Assembly: GCF_009177065.1 (NCBI RefSeq)
Contig: NZ_WEZF01000016.1
Coordinates: 1-64,000, forward strand
Direction: 5' to 3'
Origin: Tautonia marina
GTDB lineage: Bacteria > Planctomycetota > Planctomycetia > Isosphaerales > Isosphaeraceae
Length of the DNA stretch: 64,000 bases
Part shown: in pieces, positions 8,544 to 16,971 of the stretch
Layout of the letters: the number at the start of each line of letters is the position of its first letter
Position numbering within the stretch: the stretch's first letter is position 1
The notes under the pieces: generated by a model
The model's input: the letters and a program-made list of their open reading frames with translations, nothing else
Database searches by the model: none
Told to the model about the DNA's origin: nothing
Position numbers and translations under genes: made by a program

Positions 8544-9436
8544 GGGAGCAGACCCTCCGGGCTGGGGACGGGTCGGGCGAGGCGTCCGGTGAGTGCGCCG
8601 ACGGTGATGGCCGCCTTGCGCCAGGGGGGGAGGGCAACCCGAGCGGCGAGGACGTCGTAATCGCGGCGGGCGATCTCGTCGAGCAGGGCGCGGTAGATGT
8701 TGACGATGGCGGCGAGGACGGGACGGCCGACCGGGGCGACGAGGCGAATCAAGGGGCTGGCCTCACGGTAATAGTCGTAGGCGCGGCGGCCTTCGAAGGC
8801 CAGGAGTTGCCGGAGGCGGTCGCTCGGAACGGGGGCCTTGAGTTCGTCGGGAGAGACGCCGAAGCGGTCGAGGTCTTCCATCGGCAGATAAACACGGCCC
8901 AGTTCGGCGTCTTCGCGGACGTCGCGGAGGATATTGGTCAGTTGCAGGGCGATGCCGCAGGCTTCGGCGAGCTTCTCGGCGCGGCCGCCTTCGGACTGGT
9001 ATCCCCAGATGTGAATGCAGCAGAGTCCGACGGCCGAGGCGACCCGGTAGCAATAGCCGTGCAAGTCTTGAAAGGTGGAGAAGGGGCGGGGTTCCAGGTC
9101 CATCTCGACGCCGTCGATGACCGCGTGGAGGAACCTGGGCGGGATGCCGTGTAGCCGAACCGCGTCGGCCAGGGCGGGGAAGCCGGGCCAGGCGATCGGG
9201 TCGCCGTCGAGCGCGCGGTCGAGGGAGGACCGCCAGGAGAGGAGGCTCGATCGCTTGGCGTCGATCGTGCCAGGCTCGTCGGCCAGGTCGTCGGTGTGGC
9301 GGAGGAAGGCGTAGAGCGCGCACATCGAGCGGCGGAGGCGGGGAGGGAGCAACAGGAAACTATAATAGAAATTCTTGGCCTCGCGCCGGGAGAGATCGCC
9401 ACAGAATCGGTAGCTCGCGTCGAGTGCGTCGGTCAT
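8540..9436 (-). CDS. hpnD: Presqualene diphosphate synthase HpnD
   Basis: The protein has 298 residues and belongs to the squalene/phytoene synthase fold. Two aspartate-rich motifs are seen: HTDDLADE (D49-D53) and the second, DVREDAELGRVYLP. It joins two farnesyl diphosphates to presqualene diphosphate. It overlaps hpnC by 4 bp upstream and hpnE by 4 bp downstream, so the three proteins are made from one message. The assignment as HpnD rather than HpnC rests on gene order (C-D-E) and on the shorter length. Confidence 0.92.
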   Translation of the reverse strand: MTDALDASYRFCGDLSRREAKNFYYSFLLLPPRLRRSMCALYAFLRHTDDLADEPGTIDAKRSSLLSWRSSLDRALDGDPIAWPGFPALADAVRLHGIPPRFLHAVIDGVEMDLEPRPFSTFQDLHGYCYRVASAVGLCCIHIWGYQSEGGRAEKLAEACGIALQLTNILRDVREDAELGRVYLPMEDLDRFGVSPDELKAPVPSDRLRQLLAFEGRRAYDYYREASPLIRLVAPVGRPVLAAIVNIYRALLDEIARRDYDVLAARVALPPWRKAAITVGALTGRLARPVPSPEGLLP

Positions 9437-10449
9437 GGGCGGGCCTCGGATCGGTCGGCGGAGGAATTGAGGCTGGAAACGGCGTCGGCGTCGGCGTGGG
9501 GAGCCTGAGCGCGGGTCGGTAGTCCGTTCCTGGGTGATTTTCCGGAACGAAGCGAGCGAGCGAGGACCGCGCGAAGCAGGAGGCCGAGCTTGGCGAGCTT
9601 GCCGACGGTCGGGCGACGGCGGAAGACGTCGAACCTCTGAGCCTCGATGCGGTCGAGAATGGCCAGCCCGCCCCGGGTAAACAGTTCGACATCGACGGCC
9701 AGGCGGCCGGGAAGGGCGTCGGCCAGGGGAGCGCCGATTCGGAACAGATCGCGGGTCCGCTCGACCTCGAAGGCGAGCAAGCGGGCGAAGGCGGGGGTGA
9801 AGCGGCGGGCGTGCAGGTCGTCGTCGGAGTAGCCGAAGCGCTCGCGGTCCTCGCGGGGGAGGTAGACGCGGCCGATGTCGAGGTCTCGGGAAACGTCTTG
9901 CCAGAAGTTGGCCAGTTGCAGGGCGGTGCAGGTGGCGTCGGCCCGTTGAACATTTTCGGGAGTGTGGACTCGGCCGAGGTAAAGGATCAGGTGGCCGACG
10001 GGGTTGGCTGATCGGGTGCAGTAGTCGAGCAGTTGGTCATACGAGTCATAATCGGTGATGACCTGATCTTGCTCGAAGGCGGAGATGAGGGCCTCGAAGG
10101 GGGTGATGGGAATGGCGAACTCCTCGACCACGTCGCGGAGGGCGATCATGACCGGGTGGCGCGGTGCTCCGTCCTGCATGGCGAGCAGCTCGCCGCGCCA
10201 CCAGGAGAGCAACTCAGTGGCTCGGGCCCGGTCGCCGACCTCGTCTCCCAGGTCGTCGGACCAGCGGCAGAAGGCGTAAATGGCCTGGAAGGCGGGGACG
10301 AGGTGCGGGGGGGTGAGCCAGGTGACGACGCTGAAGTTTTCGTAGTGCGAACTCGTGAGCGCGGCGCAGTAGGCCAGAGCCTCGTCGCGCGAGACGCGGA
10401 CGGGGGCATCGGGCCCGAACCGGCGGAGATCGTCGGCGAAAGACGGCAT
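9433..10449 (-). CDS. hpnC: Hydroxysqualene synthase HpnC
   Basis: The protein has 338 residues and is the first gene of the hpnCDE unit. The squalene-synthase motifs are WSDDLGDE (D65-D69) and DVSRDLDIGRVYLP. The enzyme converts presqualene diphosphate to hydroxysqualene. The C-terminal ~50 residues after the conserved helices are basic and then proline/alanine-rich. About 200 bp of sequence containing the tandem CTCTGCG repeat and an inverted-repeat element lie upstream, so the promoter should be in 10450-10630. Confidence 0.92.
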   Translation of the reverse strand: MPSFADDLRRFGPDAPVRVSRDEALAYCAALTSSHYENFSVVTWLTPPHLVPAFQAIYAFCRWSDDLGDEVGDRARATELLSWWRGELLAMQDGAPRHPVMIALRDVVEEFAIPITPFEALISAFEQDQVITDYDSYDQLLDYCTRSANPVGHLILYLGRVHTPENVQRADATCTALQLANFWQDVSRDLDIGRVYLPREDRERFGYSDDDLHARRFTPAFARLLAFEVERTRDLFRIGAPLADALPGRLAVDVELFTRGGLAILDRIEAQRFDVFRRRPTVGKLAKLGLLLRAVLARSLRSGKSPRNGLPTRAQAPHADADAVSSLNSSADRSEARP

Positions 10450-10631
10450 CGGCGCGCTCGGAATCGACGAGTGGGGGTGATCGGGGAGTGCTTCATCTTA
10501 GCGGAGTGTCGGTCGGGGGACCAGTTCTCCCGGCGGGAAGGGGGGAGGGGAATCGCGTGCAGAGACGCAACGACGCGAGAGAGGAGGGGAGGAGAGCGGA
10601 GTCTTTGTCCGATGCCCTTTGGCTTTCTCTT

Positions 10632-10655
10632 CTCTGCGACTCTGCGGCTCTGCGC
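10632..10655. repeat. Triple 8-bp tandem repeat CTCTGCGN
   Basis: Three perfect head-to-tail units CTCTGCGA, CTCTGCGG and CTCTGCGC run from 10632 to 10655 and directly abut the left arm of the inverted-repeat element. From memory, similar CTCTGCG runs are scattered between genes in planctomycete genomes; their role is unknown. Confidence 0.7.
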
Positions 10656-10797
10656 CGGGTGGCCCTGGCGGCTCGTCAACCGGGGTCGCAGAGCGACGAG
10701 CGGCCTCGGTGCGGCCGCCCGGAGCCTCTCGCGGCTGCGCCGCCCCGGTTGGCGAGCCACCGGGGTCACCCAGGACAACGCGGCGACGCATCATTTT
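10654..10797. repeat. Inverted-repeat element, copy 2 (full)
   Basis: The left arm 10654-10685 and right arm 10743-10774 are imperfect inverted repeats of 32 bp. The core includes GAGCGACGAGCGG and CTCGCGGCTGCGCCGC. The tail GCGACGCATCATTTTC lies at 10783-10798. Arm, core and tail all match the copy at 342-486, in the same orientation. It sits between the divergent genes hpnC and the nitrilase-family gene. Confidence 0.8.
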
Positions 10798-10951
10798 CGG
10801 ATGGACGGTCTCCTACGGGCGGAGTCGCAAACGCCCCGGAAGAGTCGCCGCTGACCGGTGGCCGAGCGGGGGAAGGCGTGGTAGTGTCCCGAGCGGCGGG
10901 AGTTGAGATGATCGGCGGGGGGGATGGGCCGTGAGAAAGGGGAGGCGGGGC

Positions 10952-11800
10952 ATGGAAACCGTGCGCGTGGCCGCGGTGCAGATGGATGTGAAACTGGGGA
11001 ATCGGGAGGGGAATCTCCGGGCGATCCTCGACCAGATCGCCTCGGCCACCGGGGCAGGGGCGCGGCTGGTCGTCTTCCCCGAATGTGCCCTGAGCGGCTA
11101 TGTGTTCGAGTCGCGCGACGAGGCAATGATGGCGGCCGAGGCGATCGACGGGCCGAGCCTGGGGGCAATTGCCTCGCGGTGCGCCGAGCGGGGGGTGTTT
11201 GCGGTGGTGGGGATGCTGGAGCGGGACGGCGATCGGTTGTTCAATGCGTGTGCCCTGGTCGGGCCGGACGGGCTGGTGGCGTCGTACCGGAAAATTCACC
11301 TGCCGTTTTTGGGGGTCGATCGCTTCGTCGATCCGGGAGATCGGCCGTTCGAAGTGGTCGAGGCGGCGGGGCTTCGGCTGGGCATGCACATTTGTTACGA
11401 CGGCTCATTCCCGGAATCGGGGAGAGTGATGACCTTGCTCGGGGCCGACGTGCTCGTCTGGCCCACGAACTGGCCGACGCGAGCCGAGCCGACCGCCGAG
11501 CATTTCCCGATCGTCCGGGCGATGGAGAACGCAGTCTATGTGATGGCCGCGAACCGGGTGGGGACCGAGCGAGGATTTCCGTTCATCGGCCGAAGTTCAA
11601 TCGTCGATCCGAACGGGCAGGTGCTGGCCCGAGGGGATGAGCAGTGCGAGCAACTCTTGATGGCTGAGATTGACCCAACGCTGGCGCGGACGAAGCGGAT
11701 TGTCCGCGTGCCGGGCCTGCATGAGATTGACCGGATCGCCGATCGAAGGCCGGAGGTTTACGGGCCAATCATCGAGTCGGCTCAACCTGAGCCGCGATGA
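10952..11800 (+). CDS. Carbon-nitrogen hydrolase (nitrilase superfamily)
   Basis: The protein has 282 residues from ATG 10952 (GGAGGCGGGG upstream; GTG 10931 would add seven residues). The Glu-Lys-Cys catalytic triad is visible: E44 in FPECALSGY, K114 in YRKIHLP, and C148 in HICYDGSFPE. Such enzymes hydrolyse amides or nitriles, for example omega-amidase or N-carbamoyl amidase; the exact substrate cannot be read from the sequence. No signal peptide is present, so it is cytoplasmic. It converges on the Gfo/Idh/MocA gene across a hairpin at 11806-11836. Confidence 0.9.
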   Translation: METVRVAAVQMDVKLGNREGNLRAILDQIASATGAGARLVVFPECALSGYVFESRDEAMMAAEAIDGPSLGAIASRCAERGVFAVVGMLERDGDRLFNACALVGPDGLVASYRKIHLPFLGVDRFVDPGDRPFEVVEAAGLRLGMHICYDGSFPESGRVMTLLGADVLVWPTNWPTRAEPTAEHFPIVRAMENAVYVMAANRVGTERGFPFIGRSSIVDPNGQVLARGDEQCEQLLMAEIDPTLARTKRIVRVPGLHEIDRIADRRPEVYGPIIESAQPEPR

Positions 11801-11805
11801 GCGAA

Positions 11806-11836
11806 TCCCGCGACCGGAGGTCATCCGGCCGCGGGA
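11806..11836. terminator. Hairpin between convergent genes
   Basis: TCCCGCG-A-CCGG pairs with CCGG-C-CGCGGGA across a 7-nt loop. It starts six bases after the nitrilase stop and ends 20 bases before the end of the leftward gene, so it could serve both. No T-run is present. Confidence 0.5.
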
Positions 11837-11856
11837 CGATGGGACATCGTTCAGAA

Positions 11857-13140
11857 TCAGGCGTAGTTGGTGATGCCCGGCTTGGGGACGATGATCTCGG
11901 GGCGGGGGCCCCATTCGAGGTTGGTGGGGAAGGTGTCGAGCGGGGAGTTGAGGGCCTCGTCCCAGGTCAGTTCCTTGCCGGTGTAGGCGGAGTCGCGGCC
12001 CATGATGGCCATGAGGGTGCTGTGGGCGACGCGCTCAAGCTCGTTGAGGGGCTGTCCTTCGGCGATGGACTTGAGCAGGTTGATATGCTCGTTGACGTAG
12101 GGGTTGACCTCTCCTCGGGCGCGGAGGCGCTGGCCGGCGAGGTTGTAGTTGCCGGGCATGAGGTGGGCGGTCCCCTTGTGGCCGACGATGTACTCGGAGA
12201 CGTCCTTGGCGCAGCCGTCGATCTGGCGGCACATGCTCATGACGTGGCGGCCGTCCTCGAAGGCGTAGTCAACGGCGAAGTGGTCGTACGACTGGCCGAA
12301 GCCGGGGTCGGTGTTGACCTGCTGGCCGCCCATGCCGACGCAGGAGGAGGGGACCATGTCGCCGAAGGCCCAGCGGGCGACGTCGAGGTTGTGGACGTGC
12401 TGCTCGACGATGTGGTCGCCGCAGAGCCAGAGGAAGTGGTACCAGTTGTGGAGCTGGTAGGCCATGTCGTCCATGCCGGGCTGGCGGGGGCGGACCCAGA
12501 TGTTCCCCTGGTTCCAGAAGACGCGGGCGGTGATGACGTCGCCGATGGCCTCGCCGGAGCGGATCTTCTCCATCGACTCGATGTAGCCGGTCTGGTGGCG
12601 GCGCTGGGTGCCGGCGACGATGGCCAGGCCCTTCTTCTTGGCCTCCTCGGCGGCGGCGAGGACCTTGCGAATGCCGGTGCCGTCGACGGCGACGGGCTTC
12701 TCGGTGAAGATGTTCTTGCCGGCCTTGACGGCGGCCTCGATGTGCAAGGGGCGGAAGCCGGGGGGGGTGGCGAGGATGACCAGGTCGCAGGCCTCGATCA
12801 CGTCCTTGTAGGCGTCGAAGCCGGCAAAGACGCGGTCGGGGCTGACGTCGAACTTCTCGCCGACCTTGGAGTTTTTCGAGAGGCGGTCGGCGGCGAGGTT
12901 CGCCTGACCTTCGAAGACGTCGCCCAGGGCGTGGATGGTGACGTTGTGGTCCTGGCCTGCGGCTTCACAGATGTTTTCCGCCGCGCCGGTGCCGCGACCG
13001 CCGCAGCCGATGACGCCGACCCGGATCGAGTCGGTCCCCGCGGCGAAGGCATTGGGAACGGCGGCGAGCGAGGCGGTGCCGACGGCGGCGACGGCCGAGT
13101 TCCGGAGGAAGTTGCGGCGAGAGGGCTGGGGTCCGGTCAT
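11857..13140 (-). CDS. Tat-exported Gfo/Idh/MocA family oxidoreductase
   Basis: The protein has 427 residues from ATG 13140, with GGGAG upstream; the open frame extends further but without family features. The N-terminal SRRNFLR then a hydrophobic alanine-rich stretch ending in AFA is a twin-arginine signal. The Rossmann motif GVIGCGGRGTGA follows, and the family lysine motif is TEKPVAVD. The planctomycete branch with WNQGNIW and HHxxxLDVARW-like segments is clear. Such proteins act on sugars or sugar derivatives with bound NAD(P); the substrate is unknown. It is followed leftward by the hairpin at 11806 and preceded on the same strand by the SUMF1 gene. Confidence 0.9.
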   Translation of the reverse strand: MTGPQPSRRNFLRNSAVAAVGTASLAAVPNAFAAGTDSIRVGVIGCGGRGTGAAENICEAAGQDHNVTIHALGDVFEGQANLAADRLSKNSKVGEKFDVSPDRVFAGFDAYKDVIEACDLVILATPPGFRPLHIEAAVKAGKNIFTEKPVAVDGTGIRKVLAAAEEAKKKGLAIVAGTQRRHQTGYIESMEKIRSGEAIGDVITARVFWNQGNIWVRPRQPGMDDMAYQLHNWYHFLWLCGDHIVEQHVHNLDVARWAFGDMVPSSCVGMGGQQVNTDPGFGQSYDHFAVDYAFEDGRHVMSMCRQIDGCAKDVSEYIVGHKGTAHLMPGNYNLAGQRLRARGEVNPYVNEHINLLKSIAEGQPLNELERVAHSTLMAIMGRDSAYTGKELTWDEALNSPLDTFPTNLEWGPRPEIIVPKPGITNYA

Positions 13141-13350
13141 GGCTCGAAGCTCCCGAGACGGGGGACTGAGAAACCAGAAGAAAGACGCACTCAAATGGGG
13201 ATGGGTCCGCACCGTGGAATCGACACCGCGAAGGAGGTCGAACACGTTGGGTTCAACAGCGCGCAGGCGGATCCGATCGGGCCGGGGCTCGGAGACACGG
13301 TGCGTTGGGAGCAACGCGAGCGGTGTCTCCGAGTCGCTGCCAGGGTTGGG

Positions 13351-14412
13351 TTACTCGGCGTCGTCGGGCTTCGGGCCTTTGCCCTTGATGATCGGCGACT
13401 TGAAGTCGATCAGCTCGGGCTGTTCCTCGAAGGCACGGACGATCCGGAAGCCGACGAAGGTGGCGTCGGTGTGCCACCAGATGCTCTGAGGGCGCTGGGG
13501 GTCCTGAACGCTCCAATCGGGATTGGAGACGTGGCGCGAGGCGCTGCGGCAGTCGTAGGCGTCGAAGTCCCACGAGCCTCCCCGAGCGAGGTAGGGGTAC
13601 TCGAACTCGTCCGGCACGACCACCGGTCGGACGGTTGGAGTGTCTTGCGACCTCCGACTATAGAGGTCTTCGACGTAGTGGTCCAGCACCCACTCGGCGA
13701 CGTTGCCGTGCATGTCGTAGAGGCCCCAGGGGTTCGGCTTGAGTTGGCCGACGGGCTGGGGGCCTTCGCAGTTCTCGAAGAACCAGTCGTACTCTTCGAG
13801 GTCGGCGGGGTCGTCGCCGAAGTGGTAGGCGGTGGTGGTGCCGGCTCGGGCGGCGTACTCCCATTCGGCCTCGGTGGGGAGGCGGTAGGTGTGGCCGGTC
13901 TTGGCCGAGAGCCATCGGCAGTATTCCATGGCCGCGTGCAAGGTGATGCAGATCACCGGCTGGCCTTCGCGGCCGAGGCCGAAGGTTTCGTCGGCGTAGG
14001 GAGGGGTGGGGCGAGTGATGGCGTCGGCCTGTTGCTCCCCTTCGGGCTGGGAGTCGCGCTCAACGCCTTCGCGTTCCTTGCGGCGCAGATCGAAGCTGAA
14101 GGCGAACTCGTCGTACTCGTCCCAGGTGACCTCGTGCTTGCCCATCCAGAAGGGGGCGATGGTGACGGGGTGCTGGGGGCCTTCGTGCTTGGAGCGGTCG
14201 GCCTCGTCGTCGGGGCTGCCCATCATGAAGGTGCCGCCGGGAATCGGGACCATTTCGAAGCTGATGTCGGTGCCGGGGATCGTCTCGGTGTAGGGCTTCA
14301 TCTCCTCCGGGGTCTGGGCGTCCTGCCCCCAGGAGGACGAGGCGGGAAGGACCAGCAAGGCGCATGCGACGGCAACGAAGCCAGTCCTGCCGTGCGACAG
14401 CGGGATGATCAT
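13351..14412 (-). CDS. Exported SUMF1/FGE-domain protein
   Basis: The protein has 353 residues from ATG 14412, with GAGGAG upstream; ATG 14517 would overlap the divergent gene. A signal peptide ends near SSSWGQ. The formylglycine-generating-enzyme fold follows: IPGGTFMMGS, WMGKHEVTWDEY, LPTEAEWEYAARAG, GLYDMHGNVAEWVLD, ARGGSWDFD and FVGFRIVRA. The residues of the catalytic cysteine pair of true FGEs are not evident. It is probably one of the many planctomycete SUMF1 proteins of unknown role rather than a sulfatase activator. The 210-bp gap to the next leftward gene leaves room for a separate promoter. Confidence 0.9.
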   Translation of the reverse strand: MIIPLSHGRTGFVAVACALLVLPASSSWGQDAQTPEEMKPYTETIPGTDISFEMVPIPGGTFMMGSPDDEADRSKHEGPQHPVTIAPFWMGKHEVTWDEYDEFAFSFDLRRKEREGVERDSQPEGEQQADAITRPTPPYADETFGLGREGQPVICITLHAAMEYCRWLSAKTGHTYRLPTEAEWEYAARAGTTTAYHFGDDPADLEEYDWFFENCEGPQPVGQLKPNPWGLYDMHGNVAEWVLDHYVEDLYSRRSQDTPTVRPVVVPDEFEYPYLARGGSWDFDAYDCRSASRHVSNPDWSVQDPQRPQSIWWHTDATFVGFRIVRAFEEQPELIDFKSPIIKGKGPKPDDAE

Positions 14413-14510
14413 CGTAGGATGGACTCCTCGGGCGGACGGGAACGGTCGAAGGCGGCGAGAACGCAACCCATCCAAACACACAATAAAAAGGGCTCGGGGC
14501 GATCGGAGCG

Positions 14511-15608
14511 ATGGCACTCGGGCCGCGGGGAGGTTGGTGGATGAGCGTGGGACTGCTCGCGATGCTCCTGGTTGTGGGGACGAGCCCGGCGGTCGAGGAC
14601 CAAGGGGCCGGGAACCTCGAACGGTTCGAGTTCCGAGAAACCCACATGGGGAGCGAGTTCAAACTTCTAATCTACTGCACCGACCGCGAACTCGCCAGCA
14701 GCGCGGCTCGTTCAGCGTTTGCTCGGATCGCCTTTCTTGACGCGACTCTGAGTGATTACAAGCCCGACAGCGAGCTGATGCGTCTGAGCGATCAGGCCGG
14801 GGGGCCCGCGGTGCCGGTCAGCCCGGAGCTGTTCGAGGTGCTGGCGCGGGCTCGATCGCTGTCGGAACGAACGGACGGGGCGTTCGAGCCGACAATCAAC
14901 CCGGTAGTGAAGCTTTGGCGTCGCGCGAGGCGGAACCGAGAACTGCCGAGGCCATCGCAACTGAAGGAGGCGCTCGAGCGGGTTGGCTGGCGGGATCTGG
15001 TACTGAACGCCGAGGCCCAGACGGTGCGTTTGGCGAGGCCGGGGATGCGGCTGGATGTCGGCGGGATTGCCAAGGGGTACGCGAGCGACGCCGCGCTGGA
15101 AGTGCTGCGAGAGGCGGGCATTTCTCGGGCGCTGGTGGCCGGGGCAGGGGACATTGTGGCGAGTGAACCGCCTCCGGGGCGTTCGGGATGGATCGTGGGG
15201 ATTGCGTCGCTCGATGCCGAGGAGGGGGCAACGCGGTTTCTCTCGTTGCGTTGCCAGGCGGTCTCGACCTCGGGAGATACCGAGCGCTTCGTCGAGATTG
15301 ATGGCGTACGGTACTCTCACATCGTCGACCCGAGGACGGGGCTGGGCTTGACCGACCGTAGCAGTGTCACGGTGGTGGCACCGGACGGGACGACCTCGGA
15401 CAGCCTGGCGACGGCGATTTCGGTGCTCGGCCCGGAAACGGGCCTGGAGCTGGCCGAGCAGACCGAGGGGGTTGAGGCGTTGATCGTGACGGTTGGGGAT
15501 GGCCAGAATCGGTATCGGGTGGATCAGACCTCGGGATTCGAGGCCTTGCTCGCAAGACCGCTTGAGCAGGAGGAGCCGGTGACGAGCCTGGGACCGCCGG
15601 AGTCTTGA
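14511..15608 (+). CDS. apbE: FAD:protein FMN transferase (ApbE family)
   Basis: The protein has 365 residues. An N-terminal hydrophobic segment (about residues 10-28) indicates export or membrane anchoring. The ApbE fold is supported by THMGSEFKLLIY, LSDYKPDSELMRLS, DVGGIAKGYASD, VAGAGDIVAS, STSGDTERFVE, and HIVDPRTGLG with TSDSLATAISVLG. The enzyme attaches FMN from FAD to a threonine of target flavoproteins. No obvious flavoprotein substrate (Nqr, Rnf) lies in the window. It is divergent from the SUMF1 gene with about 100 bp between the starts, and its last four bases overlap an upstream in-frame extension of the next gene. Confidence 0.92.
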   Translation: MALGPRGGWWMSVGLLAMLLVVGTSPAVEDQGAGNLERFEFRETHMGSEFKLLIYCTDRELASSAARSAFARIAFLDATLSDYKPDSELMRLSDQAGGPAVPVSPELFEVLARARSLSERTDGAFEPTINPVVKLWRRARRNRELPRPSQLKEALERVGWRDLVLNAEAQTVRLARPGMRLDVGGIAKGYASDAALEVLREAGISRALVAGAGDIVASEPPPGRSGWIVGIASLDAEEGATRFLSLRCQAVSTSGDTERFVEIDGVRYSHIVDPRTGLGLTDRSSVTVVAPDGTTSDSLATAISVLGPETGLELAEQTEGVEALIVTVGDGQNRYRVDQTSGFEALLARPLEQEEPVTSLGPPES

Positions 15609-15661
15609 ATCGTGCCACCGTCGTTCTACAATGGCGGGACATTCGCATCAGGAAGGTCGAT

Positions 15662-16729
15662 ATGCGCAAACGCATTCGCAGAAACGGATTGTTTATGCTG
15701 CCCCGAACCCTGCCCGCGATGATGGCGGTGAGCTGGCTGGTGCTTGTGCTTGAACTTCCGGCGATCGGAAGTCCTGCACAAGAGGTGGAGCGAGTCGTGC
15801 TGAACGACGGCTATCAGATTGTGGGGAAGGTGCTGGCCGAGAAACCTGATGCGATCTTTCTCGATGTCGGCTACGACGTGATCAAGGTTCCTCGGGATCA
15901 GATCCTCCGGCGAGGGGCTCCCGAAGAGACCGCGCCGGAATCGGTGAACGTCGCGGCCAATGCGACCTCACCGAGCGACGGATTTTTCGAGATCCGCACG
16001 CTGCGGCCTCGGCCGGTCAACGAGCTGGTCAATCAGTACGGCGAGGCGGTGATCTCGATCGAGACCCCTTCGGGAATCGGTTCCGGGTTCATCATCAACC
16101 CGGACGGCTTCGCCGTTACCAATCATCACGTGATCGAGGGCGAAACGCGCATTTCGGCGATTCTGTACCAGCGAACGTCGAGCGGTTGGCGTCGTCGGAA
16201 GATTGACGACGTGCGGATTGTCGCGGTGAATCCGTTCCTCGATCTGGCCCTCTTGAAATTGCCGGCGCAGGACGGATTGAAACTCGAACACGTTGTGCTG
16301 GGTACGCTCGATGACCTGGATGCCGGAGACGGCACCTTCGCGGTGGGAAACCCGCTAGGGCTGGAGCGCAGCGTGTCGCAAGGGATCCTCAGCACCTTGA
16401 ATCGCAATTTCGACGGTCTGGTCTATCTTCAGACCGATGCGGCAATCAATCCGGGGAACTCCGGAGGCCCGCTGTTTAATTTGCGAGGAGAGGTGATCGG
16501 GGTGACGAACATGAAGGCCTCGCAAGGGGACAACCTCGGGTTCGCCATTCCGATTAATTACGTCAAGGACTTCTTGAGGAATCGAGACGCCTTCGCGTAC
16601 GACAAGGACAACCCCAACAGCGGCTACCGCTATCTGGACCCGCCCCGCCGTCGCCGAGCCGAACCTCCTGCCGCGGCGCAGCAGGCGGCCTCGGGGGCCG
16701 AATCACCCGCTCGAACTTCGAGTGAGTGA
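15662..16729 (+). CDS. Exported trypsin-like serine protease (S1C, DegP-like, no PDZ)
   Basis: The protein has 355 residues from ATG 15662 (AGGAAGGTCGAT upstream). A signal peptide is followed by a ~90-residue domain with VVLNDGYQIVGKVLAEKPD, resembling planctomycete periplasmic domains that precede proteases. The protease domain carries the triad in TNHHVIEG (His), NPFLDLALLKL (Asp) and NPGNSGGPLFN (Ser). There is no PDZ domain; the tail is arginine- and alanine-rich. It probably degrades or processes exported proteins. It follows apbE by 53 bp and may share its message. Confidence 0.9.
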   Translation: MRKRIRRNGLFMLPRTLPAMMAVSWLVLVLELPAIGSPAQEVERVVLNDGYQIVGKVLAEKPDAIFLDVGYDVIKVPRDQILRRGAPEETAPESVNVAANATSPSDGFFEIRTLRPRPVNELVNQYGEAVISIETPSGIGSGFIINPDGFAVTNHHVIEGETRISAILYQRTSSGWRRRKIDDVRIVAVNPFLDLALLKLPAQDGLKLEHVVLGTLDDLDAGDGTFAVGNPLGLERSVSQGILSTLNRNFDGLVYLQTDAAINPGNSGGPLFNLRGEVIGVTNMKASQGDNLGFAIPINYVKDFLRNRDAFAYDKDNPNSGYRYLDPPRRRRAEPPAAAQQAASGAESPARTSSE

Positions 16730-16971
16730 CCCAGGGGTTGGGCCATCCAGTCTCCGGCATCGAACTTGCTACGAACAACGGTCACCGAAGTCGGCCTCTT
16801 TCGGGTCGGCCTTCCGTCGTGAGAAGGGGCGGAGCTTGATGACTCTCGGAGGATCTCAGGCTCGACTGTTCCCCCTGGCCCTCGCTTTTTGGTTTCGCGA
16901 TTCCATGATTGGCTCGCGAGAGGGCCTCGTTGGTTGGAATTCCTCCACGTTTGAAGAAGGAGAAAAGCTCA

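Noticed and set aside
13141-13314. N-terminal extension of the Gfo/Idh/MocA protein
   Set aside because: The extension would put the twin-arginine signal 58 residues inside the protein; the ATG at 13140 with GGGAG upstream is the better start.
11797-14544. A long open frame on the rightward strand across the Gfo/Idh/MocA and SUMF1 genes
   Set aside because: It is antisense to two well-supported genes with clear domain motifs. The encoded peptide is valine/glycine/aspartate-rich, as is normal for the antisense of high-GC genes.
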